Positions 9,375-18,756 of a stretch of 64,000 nt of DNA are shown here, one piece after another; the first letter of the stretch is position 1; the number at the start of each line of letters is the position of its first letter. The notes under the pieces were generated by a model, which was not told where the DNA came from, searched no databases, and saw only the letters and a program-made list of their open reading frames with translations. Source of the stretch: Bacteroidota bacterium (lineage in GTDB: Bacteria > Bacteroidota > Bacteroidia > Bacteroidales > NBLH01). The DNA is taken from positions 1 through 64,000 of the forward strand of contig JANYKN010000196.1 in assembly GCA_025361565.1 (NCBI GenBank). The letters are read 5' to 3'. The translations under genes were made by a program, and so were the position numbers.

Positions 9375-12300
9375 ATGCCTGTTATGAAAAGTATAAATAC
9401 TAAATTCTCTTCCAAAATTGAATCAAAATTTTCCAGTTTAGGAGTAAAATTATTGGTTTTTCTCATTTTTATTTTTTGTTTTTCGATACATGCAATTGCA
9501 CAAAAGAAAAAAGAAATTGAAAAAAAGGAGGATAAAAAAGAAGACAAAAAAGATAAGCCTGAAAAAATTACTTCCCTGAATTCATCTACATATTCAGGAT
9601 TAAAATTCAGAAGCATTGGCCCTGCTTATACTTCAGGACGAATTGCTGATTTTGCTGTTAATCCACAAAAGCAAAGTGAATGGTATGTTGCTGTAGCAAG
9701 TGGAAATATTTGGAAAACCGTTAATAATGGACAAACGTTTTCTCCTATATTCGATGAATATGGCTCTTATTCTATAGGTTGTATTATTATAGATCCTAAG
9801 AATTCTAATATTTTATGGGTCGGAACCGGTGAAAATAACCATCAGCGTGCTTTAGGATATGGCGATGGTGTTTATAAATCGCTGGATGGCGGAAAATCCT
9901 GGAAAAATATGGGTCTTAAAGAATCCAGGCAAATTGGAATGATTGCCATTGATCCTCGTAATTCAGATATTGTTTTTATAGCTGCTGAAGGTTCCGTTTG
10001 GGGCCCGGGTGCAGAACGTGGATTATATAAAACTACGGATGGTGGTAAGAATTGGAAAAAAGTCCTGAATATAAGCGAAAATACAGGTGTAAATAATGTA
10101 GTCATAGATCCCTCAAATCCCAATATCATGTATGCAACTTCTGAGCAAAGACGAAGGCATGTGCATACTAAGATTGGAGGCGGCCCCGAATCTGCAATTT
10201 ATAAATCTACTGATGGGGGCGAAACCTGGAACAAACTTTCATCCGGCCTACCAAGCGGAGACAAAGGAGGGATGGGAATTGCAATATCTCCTATAAATCC
10301 AAATTATGTTTATGCCATTATTGAAGCCGAAGGCGAAACCGGGGGCTTTTTTAGATCGACCGACAAAGGCGAATCATGGTCAAAAATGAGTTCTCATGCA
10401 TCAAGTGGCCAGTATTATAATGAAATATATTGTGATCCGGTACTAGCGGACAAAGTATATTCAGTTGAAACAATTACAAATGTGACACTCGACGGAGGAA
10501 AAACATGGACTGCACTTGGTAATAATGAGCGACACGTTGATGATCATGCATTATGGATTGATCCAAAAGATACGGAGCATTTATTAATTGGCGGCGATGG
10601 TGGAATCTATGAATCATATGATGGCGGTGAAAACTACAGGCATATTTCCAATCTTTCTATAACCCAATGCTATAGAGTTTATCTCGATAATGAATATCCT
10701 TTTTACAATGTTTACGGTGGCACACAGGATAATAATAGTATGGGAGGCCCATCAAGGAATATCAGCAGCTCAGGTGTTACTTCAGACGAATGGACAACTA
10801 CAGTTGGAGGTGATGGCTTTTGGGGCAGGGTAGATCCTGAAGATCCAAATATTGTATATTCTGAATCTCAATATGGAAACATTTGCAGATTTGATAAAAA
10901 AAGCGGGGAACTACTTTTTATTCAACCTCAACCAGGTAAAGGAGAACTCACTTATAAATGGAATTGGAACACACCTTTTATAATTAGTCCGCACTCCAAC
11001 AAAAGATTATATTTAGCAGCCAATAAAGTATTTAGGAGTGATGATAGAGGCCAATCCTGGAAGACAATAAGTGGTGATTTATCAGCTAATATTGATAGGA
11101 ATACTTGGCCGGTAATGGGAAAATTTTGGAGTGTTGATGCAGTTGCCAAAGATATTTCCACTTCTCTCTATGGAATGGTAGTTTCGCTTGAAGAATCAAT
11201 AAAAAAAGAAGGGTTGATTTATGCAGGAACAGATGATGGTTTGGTTCAGGTAACCGATAATGGTGGAAATGACTGGGTTAAATATAATGAATTCCCAGGT
11301 GTTCCAGCATATACTTACGTAAGCGATGTTTTCCCTTCAAATTTTGATGAGAATATTGTTTTTGCTTCATTTGATAATACACTCCGCGATGATTTTAAAC
11401 CCTATTTATGTAAAAGTACAAACAAAGGAAAAACTTGGACATCAATTGCCGGTGATTTACCTGTGAATGGTGCCGTTCATTCTATTGTTCAAGATAATAT
11501 TAATCCTGATTTGTTATTTGTAGGCACCGAATTCGGAGTTTACTTTTCATATAATGGCGGTACAAATTGGGTTCAGCTGAAATCTGGAATGCCTACTATT
11601 GCAGTTAAAGATATTGCTATTCAAAAGCGTGAGAATGATTTGGTGCTTGCAACTTTTGGACGCGGTTTTTATATTTTGGATGACTTTTCTGCTTTACGAC
11701 AAGTCAATGCGGATCTGAATATTGATGAAGCTAAAATTTTCCCAATAAAAGATGCACTGGCATTTAATGAATCTGGAGGAAAATATGGACAAGGGTCTAC
11801 TTATTTTGCAGCTAAGAATCCAGATTTTGGTGCCGTTTTTACTTATTATTTAAAGGATGTGCCTAAAAGTTCAAAAGAGCAGCGCAATGAAAAAGAAGCA
11901 GAGCTTTTTAAAGATTCTAAACCAATTCCACAGCTTGGATTGAAAGAATTGAGAGATGAATCTATGCAGGAACCTTCCTATTTGGTTTTTACAATCCTCG
12001 ATGAAGGGGGAAATGTAATCAGAAAACTTAACGTTAAACCATCAAAGGGAATTAACCGAATTAATTGGGACTTGCGATATCCTTCTACCAGGCAGGAAAG
12101 GGAAACAAGCGATAAGTTTGATCCATTTAAGGACAGTGGTTCCGGAATATTAATTATGCCCGGTAAGTATTCAGTTTCTATGGGAATTTATACTTTTGGG
12201 AAATTTAAGGAATTGGCACCCGCACAAAGTTTTGTTGTTAAATCATTAAATAATACCACCTTACCGGCATCAGACAAGAATGAACTTGTTGCCTTCCAAA

Positions 12301-12752
12301 AAAGAGTTTCGGAAAGGGTTAAAGTTGTTAATGCTACAATTGCTTATGCAAATGATGAATGGGCAGAATTAATGACTATTAAAAAAACCATTCTAAATCT
12401 TCCTGAAGCAAAAGCGGATTTAATGAGCCAGGTTCATGAAGTAGAACAGGAACTGGATGAGGTGATTTTTGCTTTCGAAGGTTTGCAACCAAAAGCCAGC
12501 TTTGAAGAAATTCCTCCTCATAATTTGGCAATCAATATGCGAATAGATTATCTGATGCAGACTCATTACAGTTCTACAAGTGCTATTACTCAAACTGAGA
12601 AAGATCAGTTTGCAATTATAGAAGATCAAGTTCCGCCATTAATTGACAAGTTGAAATTGATTGTATTCGAGAAAATGAAAAAGCTTGAAAAATCTTTAGA
12701 TGATGTAAATGCTCCTTGGACTAAAGGGCGTTTTCCTGAATGGAAAAAATAA
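9375..12752 (+). CDS. Secreted BNR/Vps10-type beta-propeller protein
   Basis: An 1125-aa exported protein. A signal peptide ('LLVFLIFIFCFSIHAIAQ') is followed by a Lys/Glu-rich linker. Then come repeated BNR/Asp-box motifs ('SLDGGKSWKNMG', 'TTDGGKNWKKV', 'STDGGETWNKL', 'STDKGESWSKM', 'STNKGKTWTSI') typical of the sortilin/Vps10-like multi-blade propeller. The C-terminal third (about 780-1125) has a beta-sandwich-like part ('INRINWDLRYPS', 'IMPGKYSVSM') and a helical tail. Close relatives are annotated 'glycosyl hydrolase' or 'sortilin-like', but no catalytic set is visible, so enzyme activity is unproven. ATGs at 9375 and 9384 are both possible. Divergent from the flippase gene. Confidence 0.8.
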   Translation: MPVMKSINTKFSSKIESKFSSLGVKLLVFLIFIFCFSIHAIAQKKKEIEKKEDKKEDKKDKPEKITSLNSSTYSGLKFRSIGPAYTSGRIADFAVNPQKQSEWYVAVASGNIWKTVNNGQTFSPIFDEYGSYSIGCIIIDPKNSNILWVGTGENNHQRALGYGDGVYKSLDGGKSWKNMGLKESRQIGMIAIDPRNSDIVFIAAEGSVWGPGAERGLYKTTDGGKNWKKVLNISENTGVNNVVIDPSNPNIMYATSEQRRRHVHTKIGGGPESAIYKSTDGGETWNKLSSGLPSGDKGGMGIAISPINPNYVYAIIEAEGETGGFFRSTDKGESWSKMSSHASSGQYYNEIYCDPVLADKVYSVETITNVTLDGGKTWTALGNNERHVDDHALWIDPKDTEHLLIGGDGGIYESYDGGENYRHISNLSITQCYRVYLDNEYPFYNVYGGTQDNNSMGGPSRNISSSGVTSDEWTTTVGGDGFWGRVDPEDPNIVYSESQYGNICRFDKKSGELLFIQPQPGKGELTYKWNWNTPFIISPHSNKRLYLAANKVFRSDDRGQSWKTISGDLSANIDRNTWPVMGKFWSVDAVAKDISTSLYGMVVSLEESIKKEGLIYAGTDDGLVQVTDNGGNDWVKYNEFPGVPAYTYVSDVFPSNFDENIVFASFDNTLRDDFKPYLCKSTNKGKTWTSIAGDLPVNGAVHSIVQDNINPDLLFVGTEFGVYFSYNGGTNWVQLKSGMPTIAVKDIAIQKRENDLVLATFGRGFYILDDFSALRQVNADLNIDEAKIFPIKDALAFNESGGKYGQGSTYFAAKNPDFGAVFTYYLKDVPKSSKEQRNEKEAELFKDSKPIPQLGLKELRDESMQEPSYLVFTILDEGGNVIRKLNVKPSKGINRINWDLRYPSTRQERETSDKFDPFKDSGSGILIMPGKYSVSMGIYTFGKFKELAPAQSFVVKSLNNTTLPASDKNELVAFQKRVSERVKVVNATIAYANDEWAELMTIKKTILNLPEAKADLMSQVHEVEQELDEVIFAFEGLQPKASFEEIPPHNLAINMRIDYLMQTHYSSTSAITQTEKDQFAIIEDQVPPLIDKLKLIVFEKMKKLEKSLDDVNAPWTKGRFPEWKK

Positions 12753-13426
12753 AAAATACTTTTAAAAAGCTACGATCAACAAATTCTTTATTTTGAATTT
12801 TTAGTTAAAAACAACATTCGTTTTAAATGATATTCTAACCCAAATTTAAATCATGAATAATATTCTTTAAACTAATTCGTTTTTTTTAATGTTCAGTGAA
12901 TTTGTTGGTTTGAAATATTTGCCCTTTCATTTTTTTAAAGGTGGAAGGGCAAATTCGATTAATTAAGAATTATCTAGAAATTAAGTTGAACAATATTTTT
13001 ATTGAAATTATTTCTTTGGAATTTAACCAATTGCCGCTTAGTTAGAGTTCGAAGAACTAATATTCATTAACAATAATTCAGATACTGGTTGTTTAATCAA
13101 ATTCTGAATTGCTCATTTATAAAGAATAAAAATTTGGCATGATTTTTTCATTGATATAATTCAATTTTGATTACAAATGGGCTGAAATTTTTAATCAATC
13201 AAATTACAAAAAATTATTTGAAGCTATTTATATTATTGAATAAAGTATTATCTTTATCGACCATTCAATAGTCGTTAGGGTTAAAGAACATAGAAAACGA
13301 TAATTCTAAAGTTCTTGTAATTCAAAAGATTGAACATAATTTTATAAAGAATTTAATCATTTAAAATCAGGGAAAGTTTTCATATTAGTGTAGCTTTTAC
13401 TTGTGGAAATAATTAAGAATAAACAT
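12753..13426. other. AT-rich intergenic region with one hairpin
   Basis: Roughly 670 bases without a recognisable gene. The only clear structure is a perfect 9-bp inverted repeat TTTGCCCTT/AAGGGCAAA (12918-12926 and 12945-12953, 18-base loop). It lacks a following T-run, so it is a weak terminator candidate for the BNR gene. Confidence 0.4.
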
Positions 13427-14233
13427 ATGAAAAATGTAGTTTTAAGCGTTATCAGCATTTTTTTTGTATCTTTTTTGTCGTATTCTCAAAAAACAGAAAT
13501 GGTTCTGGTTCAGGGAGGTACATTTGTAATGGGCAATGATTATTCAATTAATCAGGATGAATCGCCCGAGCATAAAGTTACACTGACCGATTTTAGCATT
13601 GGAAAGAATGAAGTAACTTTTGAAGAATTCGACCGTTTTTGCGTTTCAACGGGATGGGAAAAGCCTGATGATGCAAAACTTGGAAGAGGAAAAAACCCTG
13701 TAATGAACATTAGCTGGGAAGCTGCAGTTATGTATTGTAACTGGCTTAGTAAAATGGAAGGGCTTGATAGGGCTTATACTATTAAAAGAGATAGTCTCGC
13801 TACTACGGTACTTTGTAATTTCGAAACCAATGGTTATAGATTGCCTACTGAAGCAGAATGGGAATATGCTGCAAAAGGAGGTACTCAATCTAAAGGTTTT
13901 GCTTTTAGTGGAAGTAACAATCCTGATGAAGTTGCCTGGTACTTCTTAAATTCAAATGGAATGCCTCATCCTGTTGGTGAAAAAAAGCCCAATGAATTAG
14001 GAATTTATGATATGAGTGGTAACGTAAGAGAATGGTGCTGGGATTTATACGATAAAGATTATTACAAAAAAAGTCCTGAAAGTAATCCAACTGGTCCAAC
14101 TGTAGGTGTTCGAAGGGTATACCGTGGTGGAGCATGGAATTTTAAAATCGATTTTTTAAGGATGACTGGACGTGAATATATGGGACCAAGCAAGAATTAT
14201 GGAAATGTTGGTTTTAGAGTTGCTAAAAGGTAA
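13427..14233 (+). CDS. SUMF1/FGE-fold secreted protein lacking the catalytic cysteines
   Basis: Belongs to the formylglycine-generating-enzyme (SUMF1) fold: 'MVLVQGGTFVMGND', 'SPEHKVTLTDFSIGKNEVTFEEF', 'PVMNISWEAAVMYCNWLS', 'GYRLPTEAEWEYAAKGG', 'LGIYDMSGNVREWCWDLY', 'VYRGGAWN...NVGFRVAKR'. True FGEs need cysteines near the C-terminus. Here the corresponding stretch 'IDFLRMTGREYMGP' has none, so sulfatase maturation is unlikely; a structural or ligand-binding role is more probable. The track's GTG start (13403) is replaced by the ATG at 13427, which gives a clean signal peptide ('MKNVVLSVISIFFVSFLSYSQ'). About 268 aa. A strong palindrome (14338-14367) follows. Confidence 0.82.
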   Translation: MKNVVLSVISIFFVSFLSYSQKTEMVLVQGGTFVMGNDYSINQDESPEHKVTLTDFSIGKNEVTFEEFDRFCVSTGWEKPDDAKLGRGKNPVMNISWEAAVMYCNWLSKMEGLDRAYTIKRDSLATTVLCNFETNGYRLPTEAEWEYAAKGGTQSKGFAFSGSNNPDEVAWYFLNSNGMPHPVGEKKPNELGIYDMSGNVREWCWDLYDKDYYKKSPESNPTGPTVGVRRVYRGGAWNFKIDFLRMTGREYMGPSKNYGNVGFRVAKR

Positions 14234-14337
14234 CATCAAATAAATTTATCCAAATCAGTACTTATTTTTAACCCTTGATTTTTTGAAAGACCAATTAAAA
14301 AGCAATATTTCGAATTTATTTTAAAATATTTATCACA

Positions 14338-14367
14338 AAATAATGTCGACAAAAGTCGACATTATTT
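14338..14367. terminator. Perfect 13-bp hairpin
   Basis: AAATAATGTCGAC-AAAA-GTCGACATTATTT is perfect over 13 bp with a 4-base loop and is followed by GTTTAATT. It most likely ends transcription of the SUMF1 gene. It lies about 180 bases before the HTH gene, so an operator role is possible but less likely. Confidence 0.6.
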
Positions 14368-14546
14368 GTTTAATTCAAGAAATATGTTTATTTTAATTAG
14401 AATAAAGTAATTTAAAATTGTCATTTTTAGTTTTTTTTATTTAATTTTGTAATGTTGAAATGTAGCAATTCGGCAAAATTATTGTGGTGAAAACAAATGA
14501 GAATTTTTTTCGTCAATTCTATATTTTTAAAAAAAAATAATTGAAA

Positions 14547-14768
14547 ATGCAAAATACTATTAGGGTAGAAAGAGCCAAACAAAACATGACACAGGGCCAG
14601 CTTGCCGAAGCTATTGGTGTGTCAAGACAAACCATTCACGCAATTGAAACAGGGAAATTTGCCCCTTCAGTGATTACTGCTTTAAAAATATCAAAGTATT
14701 TTCATACTACAGTTCAGGAAGTGTTTCAACTGGAAGAAAATGAACTTGTAGATCCTGTTATTCCTTAG
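14547..14768 (+). CDS. Small Xre-family HTH regulator
   Basis: A 73-aa protein that is almost entirely one helix-turn-helix domain of the Xre/Cro type: 'RVERAKQNMTQGQLAEAIGVSRQTIHAIETGKFAPSVITALKISKYF', with the recognition helix around 'SRQTIHAIE'. Such single-domain regulators (YozG-like) bind DNA as dimers; the target is unknown. The track begins at TTG 14541, but the ATG at 14547 is the natural start. The yaaA gene begins 24 bases after its stop on the same strand, so they may be co-transcribed. Confidence 0.85.
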   Translation: MQNTIRVERAKQNMTQGQLAEAIGVSRQTIHAIETGKFAPSVITALKISKYFHTTVQEVFQLEENELVDPVIP

Positions 14769-14792
14769 TTTTTTTAGCTTAAAAATCTTACA

Positions 14793-15560
14793 ATGCTAAT
14801 TGTATTATCTCCGGCTAAAACCCTTGATTTTTCAAATATCAATTCTGTAAATGAGCATTCACTTCCTGTTTTTATGGAAGAAGCTACGAAGTTGGTTAAA
14901 ATTATTAAAAAATATAAACCAAGCAAGCTATCATCTTTAATGGGAATTAGTGCAAAATTGGCCGATTTGAATTATGAGAGGTTTTTAAAATGGGATTCCA
15001 ATCATATAATTCCTGAAGCCAAAGAAGCAGTATTCGCATTTAAAGGCGATGTTTATATTGGACTTGGAGCCCAAAGCCTCTCTGAGCAAAATTTAGACTA
15101 TTTAAATCTCAATCTCAGAATATTATCTGGCTTATATGGTGTTTTAAAACCATTCGATCTTATCAGGGAATATAGGCTTGAAATGGGGACAGCACTTCCT
15201 AATAATAGAGGAAGTGATTTATACAAGTTTTGGGGAAATCGTATTTCCAAGCAAATAAACCAGGATATTGAGCAATCTTCAGGTGAAAAAGTATTGATTA
15301 ACCTGGCTTCAAATGAATATTTTAAATCAGTTACAGTTAAAGATATTGAGTATAGGATTATTACTCCTGTCTTTAAAGAATATAAAGATAATGATTATAA
15401 AATTGTGAGTTTCTTCGCCAAAAAAGCCCGTGGTTTAATGACTAGATATATTGCTATAAACAATATTACTTCCTCCGATGATATTAAGCGATTTAATTTG
15501 GAAAGATATACGTATAATGAAAGTATTTCAAAACCTGATGAATGGGTTTTTACCCGATAG
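14793..15560 (+). CDS. yaaA: Peroxide stress protein YaaA (DUF328/UPF0246)
   Basis: A full-length (255 aa) YaaA. The N-terminal signature 'MLIVLSPAKTLDF' and the later 'LRILSGLYGVLKPFDLIREYRLEMGT', 'LINLASNEYF' and 'FFAKKARGLMTRY' blocks are family hallmarks. In Escherichia coli YaaA is induced by OxyR and lowers free iron and so DNA damage during hydrogen peroxide stress; it binds DNA. It is cytoplasmic. Here it follows a small HTH gene and ends in a strong terminator, suggesting a two-gene unit. Confidence 0.92.
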   Translation: MLIVLSPAKTLDFSNINSVNEHSLPVFMEEATKLVKIIKKYKPSKLSSLMGISAKLADLNYERFLKWDSNHIIPEAKEAVFAFKGDVYIGLGAQSLSEQNLDYLNLNLRILSGLYGVLKPFDLIREYRLEMGTALPNNRGSDLYKFWGNRISKQINQDIEQSSGEKVLINLASNEYFKSVTVKDIEYRIITPVFKEYKDNDYKIVSFFAKKARGLMTRYIAINNITSSDDIKRFNLERYTYNESISKPDEWVFTR

Positions 15561-15609
15561 GCACATACCAGAAAAAAGGAACTCTTAGCAATAAAATTCT
15601 AAAAAAAGA

Positions 15610-15642
15610 AAACTCTTATATTTTGTATAAGAGTTTTTATTT
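15610..15642 (+). terminator. Terminator after yaaA
   Basis: AAACTCTTATA-TTTTG-TATAAGAGTTT, an 11-bp perfect stem with a 5-base loop, followed by TTATTTTTT. It starts 50 bases after the yaaA stop. Confidence 0.9.
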
Positions 15643-15684
15643 TTTACATCAATTGAGGTAACTTCGCAGCTGAAATTTTGAAAA

Positions 15685-18639
15685 ATGAAACGTAGCGAAT
15701 TTGTTATTATTTTATCAAAAAACCGGTTGTTTGGTTGGATGCTAAAACCATACTGGATTGAAAAGGTAAACAAGGATTATTATACTATTACTGAAAGTAT
15801 ATTGGCTGAAAGTAATACACTTCATAATTATTCCGAAGATCAAAAGGAATTGATCAAGCTTGCCACGCAATGTAGCGATAAAGAAATAACCAAATTATTT
15901 TCAAAAAAGAAAGTTAGCACAAGAGACTTTTTAGCTTCACTAACTGACGATAAAATTTTATTCAATATTCGCGAATACATTGAAAGAAGGCTGTTTAAAA
16001 GTTTTGAAATTATCCGTTATGCTGAAATTGATGTTTTCTATAAATCCGAAAGCAAAAATCTATTTGAAGAAGATAGGCTTGAATTGGTAAAAGGAACAGC
16101 TCATGCCATATTTAATTTCAGCAAGGAAAGCGATGGAAGTAAATATTTTCTAAGTATCAGCGATGGTAAATCGGATATTAAATTGTCCGATAAATCAGGT
16201 GAAATAATTACAAATTTACCGTGTATCCTAATGTCGGGACACCGTTTATATTTTTTCAGTAATGGTGATGATGGTATAGACGGTAAAAAATTATTGCCCT
16301 TTTTCGTCAAAGATTTTATTCTAATACCAAAAAGTTCAGAGAAAAAGTATTTTGAAACTTTTGTAAGAAATTCAATCGATAATTATGAGGTTAGAGCCAA
16401 AGGATTTACGATCGAAAACGTTAATATTGACCCCGAACCAATAATCAATCTTGAAAATGACTGGCATCAGGAGTTTTCATTAATCCTCAAGTTTGTTTAT
16501 GAAAGTAGCACCATTTCTCTAAATTATCCCAAAAAGGCATTTGTTGAATTTTCTATCTCGAACGACAATTTTCATTTTCGAAAACTAAACAGAAATTTTA
16601 ATTATGAACAAAAAATACACGATTTTTTGATGTCGTTTAAGGAATTGGAGGAAATTAATCAGGGTTCGTACAAAATAAAAAAGGAACATTTACATGAACT
16701 AAATTTGTTGAACTGGCTCAATTCTAACTCGCAACTTCTTGCAGAAAAGGGTTTTATTGTTAATCAGAATTTTAATAATAAAAAATATTTCACCAAAGAA
16801 ATTTCGCTCAATTTTAAGCTAAAAGAAAACAAAGACTGGTTTGATTTATACGGCACTGTAACTTTCGGCACTTTTACTATTCCGTTTATTAACCTTAAAA
16901 GTCATATTTTAAGCAATAATCCTGAGTATGTACTGCCAAATGGCGAAATTGCAATATTGCCCGAAGAATGGTTTACGAAATATTCAGAACTTATTCAATT
17001 GAGTAAGCACGAAGGTGATGTGCTAAAGATCAAAAAGCACCACTTATCTTATTTTTATTCTGAGTTGGCGGATATTAACAAATCATTGATTACAAAAGCC
17101 GCAGTAATCAATCATCTTAAAATTGCAAGACCAAAGGGCTTAAAAGCTAATTTCAGGCCATATCAGGAGACAGGCTTTAATTGGATTTATTCTTTATATA
17201 AAAGCAGTTTTGGCTCTTGCCTGGCAGATGATATGGGCTTGGGAAAAACCCTTCAAACTTTAGCAACTATTTTAAAAATAAAAGAAGAAGAGCAAGAAAT
17301 TAAACCTTCTCAAGTCAAAAACTTACCCGCTTCAGGCCAATTGAGCCTTTTCGAACAAGTTGCGTCATTAGGTAATGACATGATAAAAGGAGAGAAAAGT
17401 GCCGGAATCATCATTATGCCCACCTCATTAATCCATAACTGGGCAAATGAAATATTGAAATTTGCACCTGAACTAAAGTTTTATATTTATACTGGAGTAA
17501 AGCGAATTAAAAGCACTGTTGAATTTGCCGGATTTGATTTGGTTTTAACCAGTTATGGTGTTTTACGAAACGATATTGAAATTTTGAGAAACTATCATTA
17601 TCGGTTTTTAATACTTGACGAAAGCCAATATATAAAAAACCCGAGTTCCAGGATTTATCAATCAGTAATGGAATTGACAACTGATTTTAAAATGGTACTT
17701 ACAGGAACTCCAATTGAAAATTCTTTGACGGACCTTTGGGCGCAGTTGAATTTTATAAATCCTGGATTATTGGGTGGGATTGAATTTTTTAAAAAAGAAT
17801 TTGCTGACCCAATTGAAAAACAAGCAGATGATATAATTAGACAAATTAAGCAAACGAGGCTGCAAAAACTCATTAGTCCTTTTATATTGAGAAGGACGAA
17901 GCAAGAAGTACTTGATGATTTGCCCGATTTGATGGAATCCATTCAATATTCCACCATGCATGAGGAACAGCGAAAGCTATATGAACAGGAAAAATCAAAG
18001 ATCAGGAACTCATTAATTGATGTTATTGATAGTGGAGATCAGCAAGAAGCCAACTTGATTGTAATACAAGGCTTGACATTATTAAGGCAATTGGCCAATC
18101 ATCCAAAACTTATTGCAGATCATGATGATCTAAGTTCTGGCAAGTTTGAAGATATTATTATGATGATTGAAAGTTTAATGGCAGAAAATCATAAGGTTCT
18201 CATGTTTTCATCTTTTGTGAAGCATCTTAATTTATTTGCAAAATACTTTGATGATAAAAGTATAGATTATTCTAAGTTGGTTGGAGCAACCAGAGACAGG
18301 GAGCAAGAAGTTAATAAATTCCAGGAAGACCCTAAAAGACAAATATTTTTAATTTCGCTAAAAGCAGGTGGTGTTGGTTTAAACCTAACTGCTGCAGATT
18401 ATGTTTTCTTTTTGGATCCCTGGTGGAATCCGGCAGCAGAAAATCAGGCGTTAAGCCGTGCACACAGGATTGGTCAAAAAAACAAAGTGATGGTATATCG
18501 TTTTATTACTGAAGATAGTATCGAAGAGAAAATCCTTAAACTTCAGGAATGGAAAAAAGGGTTGGCCGATGCCTTTATCAACAACAATAATCCTTTTAAA
18601 CAATTGTCAAAAGAAGAGATAGTCGATTTATTTAATTGA
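15685..18639 (+). CDS. SNF2-family ATP-dependent helicase
   Basis: A 984-aa SWI2/SNF2 ATPase of the Bacteroidota type. The first 480 residues are a lineage-specific N-terminal region. The helicase core follows: Walker A 'ADDMGLGKTLQT' (about 512), motif II 'LDESQYIKNP' (about 643), motif III 'LTGTPIENSLTDLWAQL', and motifs V/VI 'GGVGLNLTAADYVFFLDPWWNP' and 'SRAHRIGQ' (about 923). The motif II Walker B box reads DESQ, a variant of DEAH/DEAQ. It translocates on double-stranded DNA to move or remove bound proteins; RapA-like roles are known for the family. Monocistronic, preceded by the yaaA terminator. Confidence 0.92.
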   Translation: MKRSEFVIILSKNRLFGWMLKPYWIEKVNKDYYTITESILAESNTLHNYSEDQKELIKLATQCSDKEITKLFSKKKVSTRDFLASLTDDKILFNIREYIERRLFKSFEIIRYAEIDVFYKSESKNLFEEDRLELVKGTAHAIFNFSKESDGSKYFLSISDGKSDIKLSDKSGEIITNLPCILMSGHRLYFFSNGDDGIDGKKLLPFFVKDFILIPKSSEKKYFETFVRNSIDNYEVRAKGFTIENVNIDPEPIINLENDWHQEFSLILKFVYESSTISLNYPKKAFVEFSISNDNFHFRKLNRNFNYEQKIHDFLMSFKELEEINQGSYKIKKEHLHELNLLNWLNSNSQLLAEKGFIVNQNFNNKKYFTKEISLNFKLKENKDWFDLYGTVTFGTFTIPFINLKSHILSNNPEYVLPNGEIAILPEEWFTKYSELIQLSKHEGDVLKIKKHHLSYFYSELADINKSLITKAAVINHLKIARPKGLKANFRPYQETGFNWIYSLYKSSFGSCLADDMGLGKTLQTLATILKIKEEEQEIKPSQVKNLPASGQLSLFEQVASLGNDMIKGEKSAGIIIMPTSLIHNWANEILKFAPELKFYIYTGVKRIKSTVEFAGFDLVLTSYGVLRNDIEILRNYHYRFLILDESQYIKNPSSRIYQSVMELTTDFKMVLTGTPIENSLTDLWAQLNFINPGLLGGIEFFKKEFADPIEKQADDIIRQIKQTRLQKLISPFILRRTKQEVLDDLPDLMESIQYSTMHEEQRKLYEQEKSKIRNSLIDVIDSGDQQEANLIVIQGLTLLRQLANHPKLIADHDDLSSGKFEDIIMMIESLMAENHKVLMFSSFVKHLNLFAKYFDDKSIDYSKLVGATRDREQEVNKFQEDPKRQIFLISLKAGGVGLNLTAADYVFFLDPWWNPAAENQALSRAHRIGQKNKVMVYRFITEDSIEEKILKLQEWKKGLADAFINNNNPFKQLSKEEIVDLFN

Positions 18640-18756
18640 TAATCATCATTAGATATTTCTATTAATTTTTTAACTTTATGGCTCAATCTGAAAAGGGTGA
18701 AATAGGGATTCTTTCAATCTTTTTCTTGCGTTTTTTTAAAATTAAAATATATACAA

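Noticed and set aside
9299-9616. 105-aa minus-strand ORF opposite the BNR gene start
   Set aside because: Shadow of the signal peptide and Lys/Glu-rich linker of the BNR protein; phenylalanine/serine-rich content is a complement artefact.
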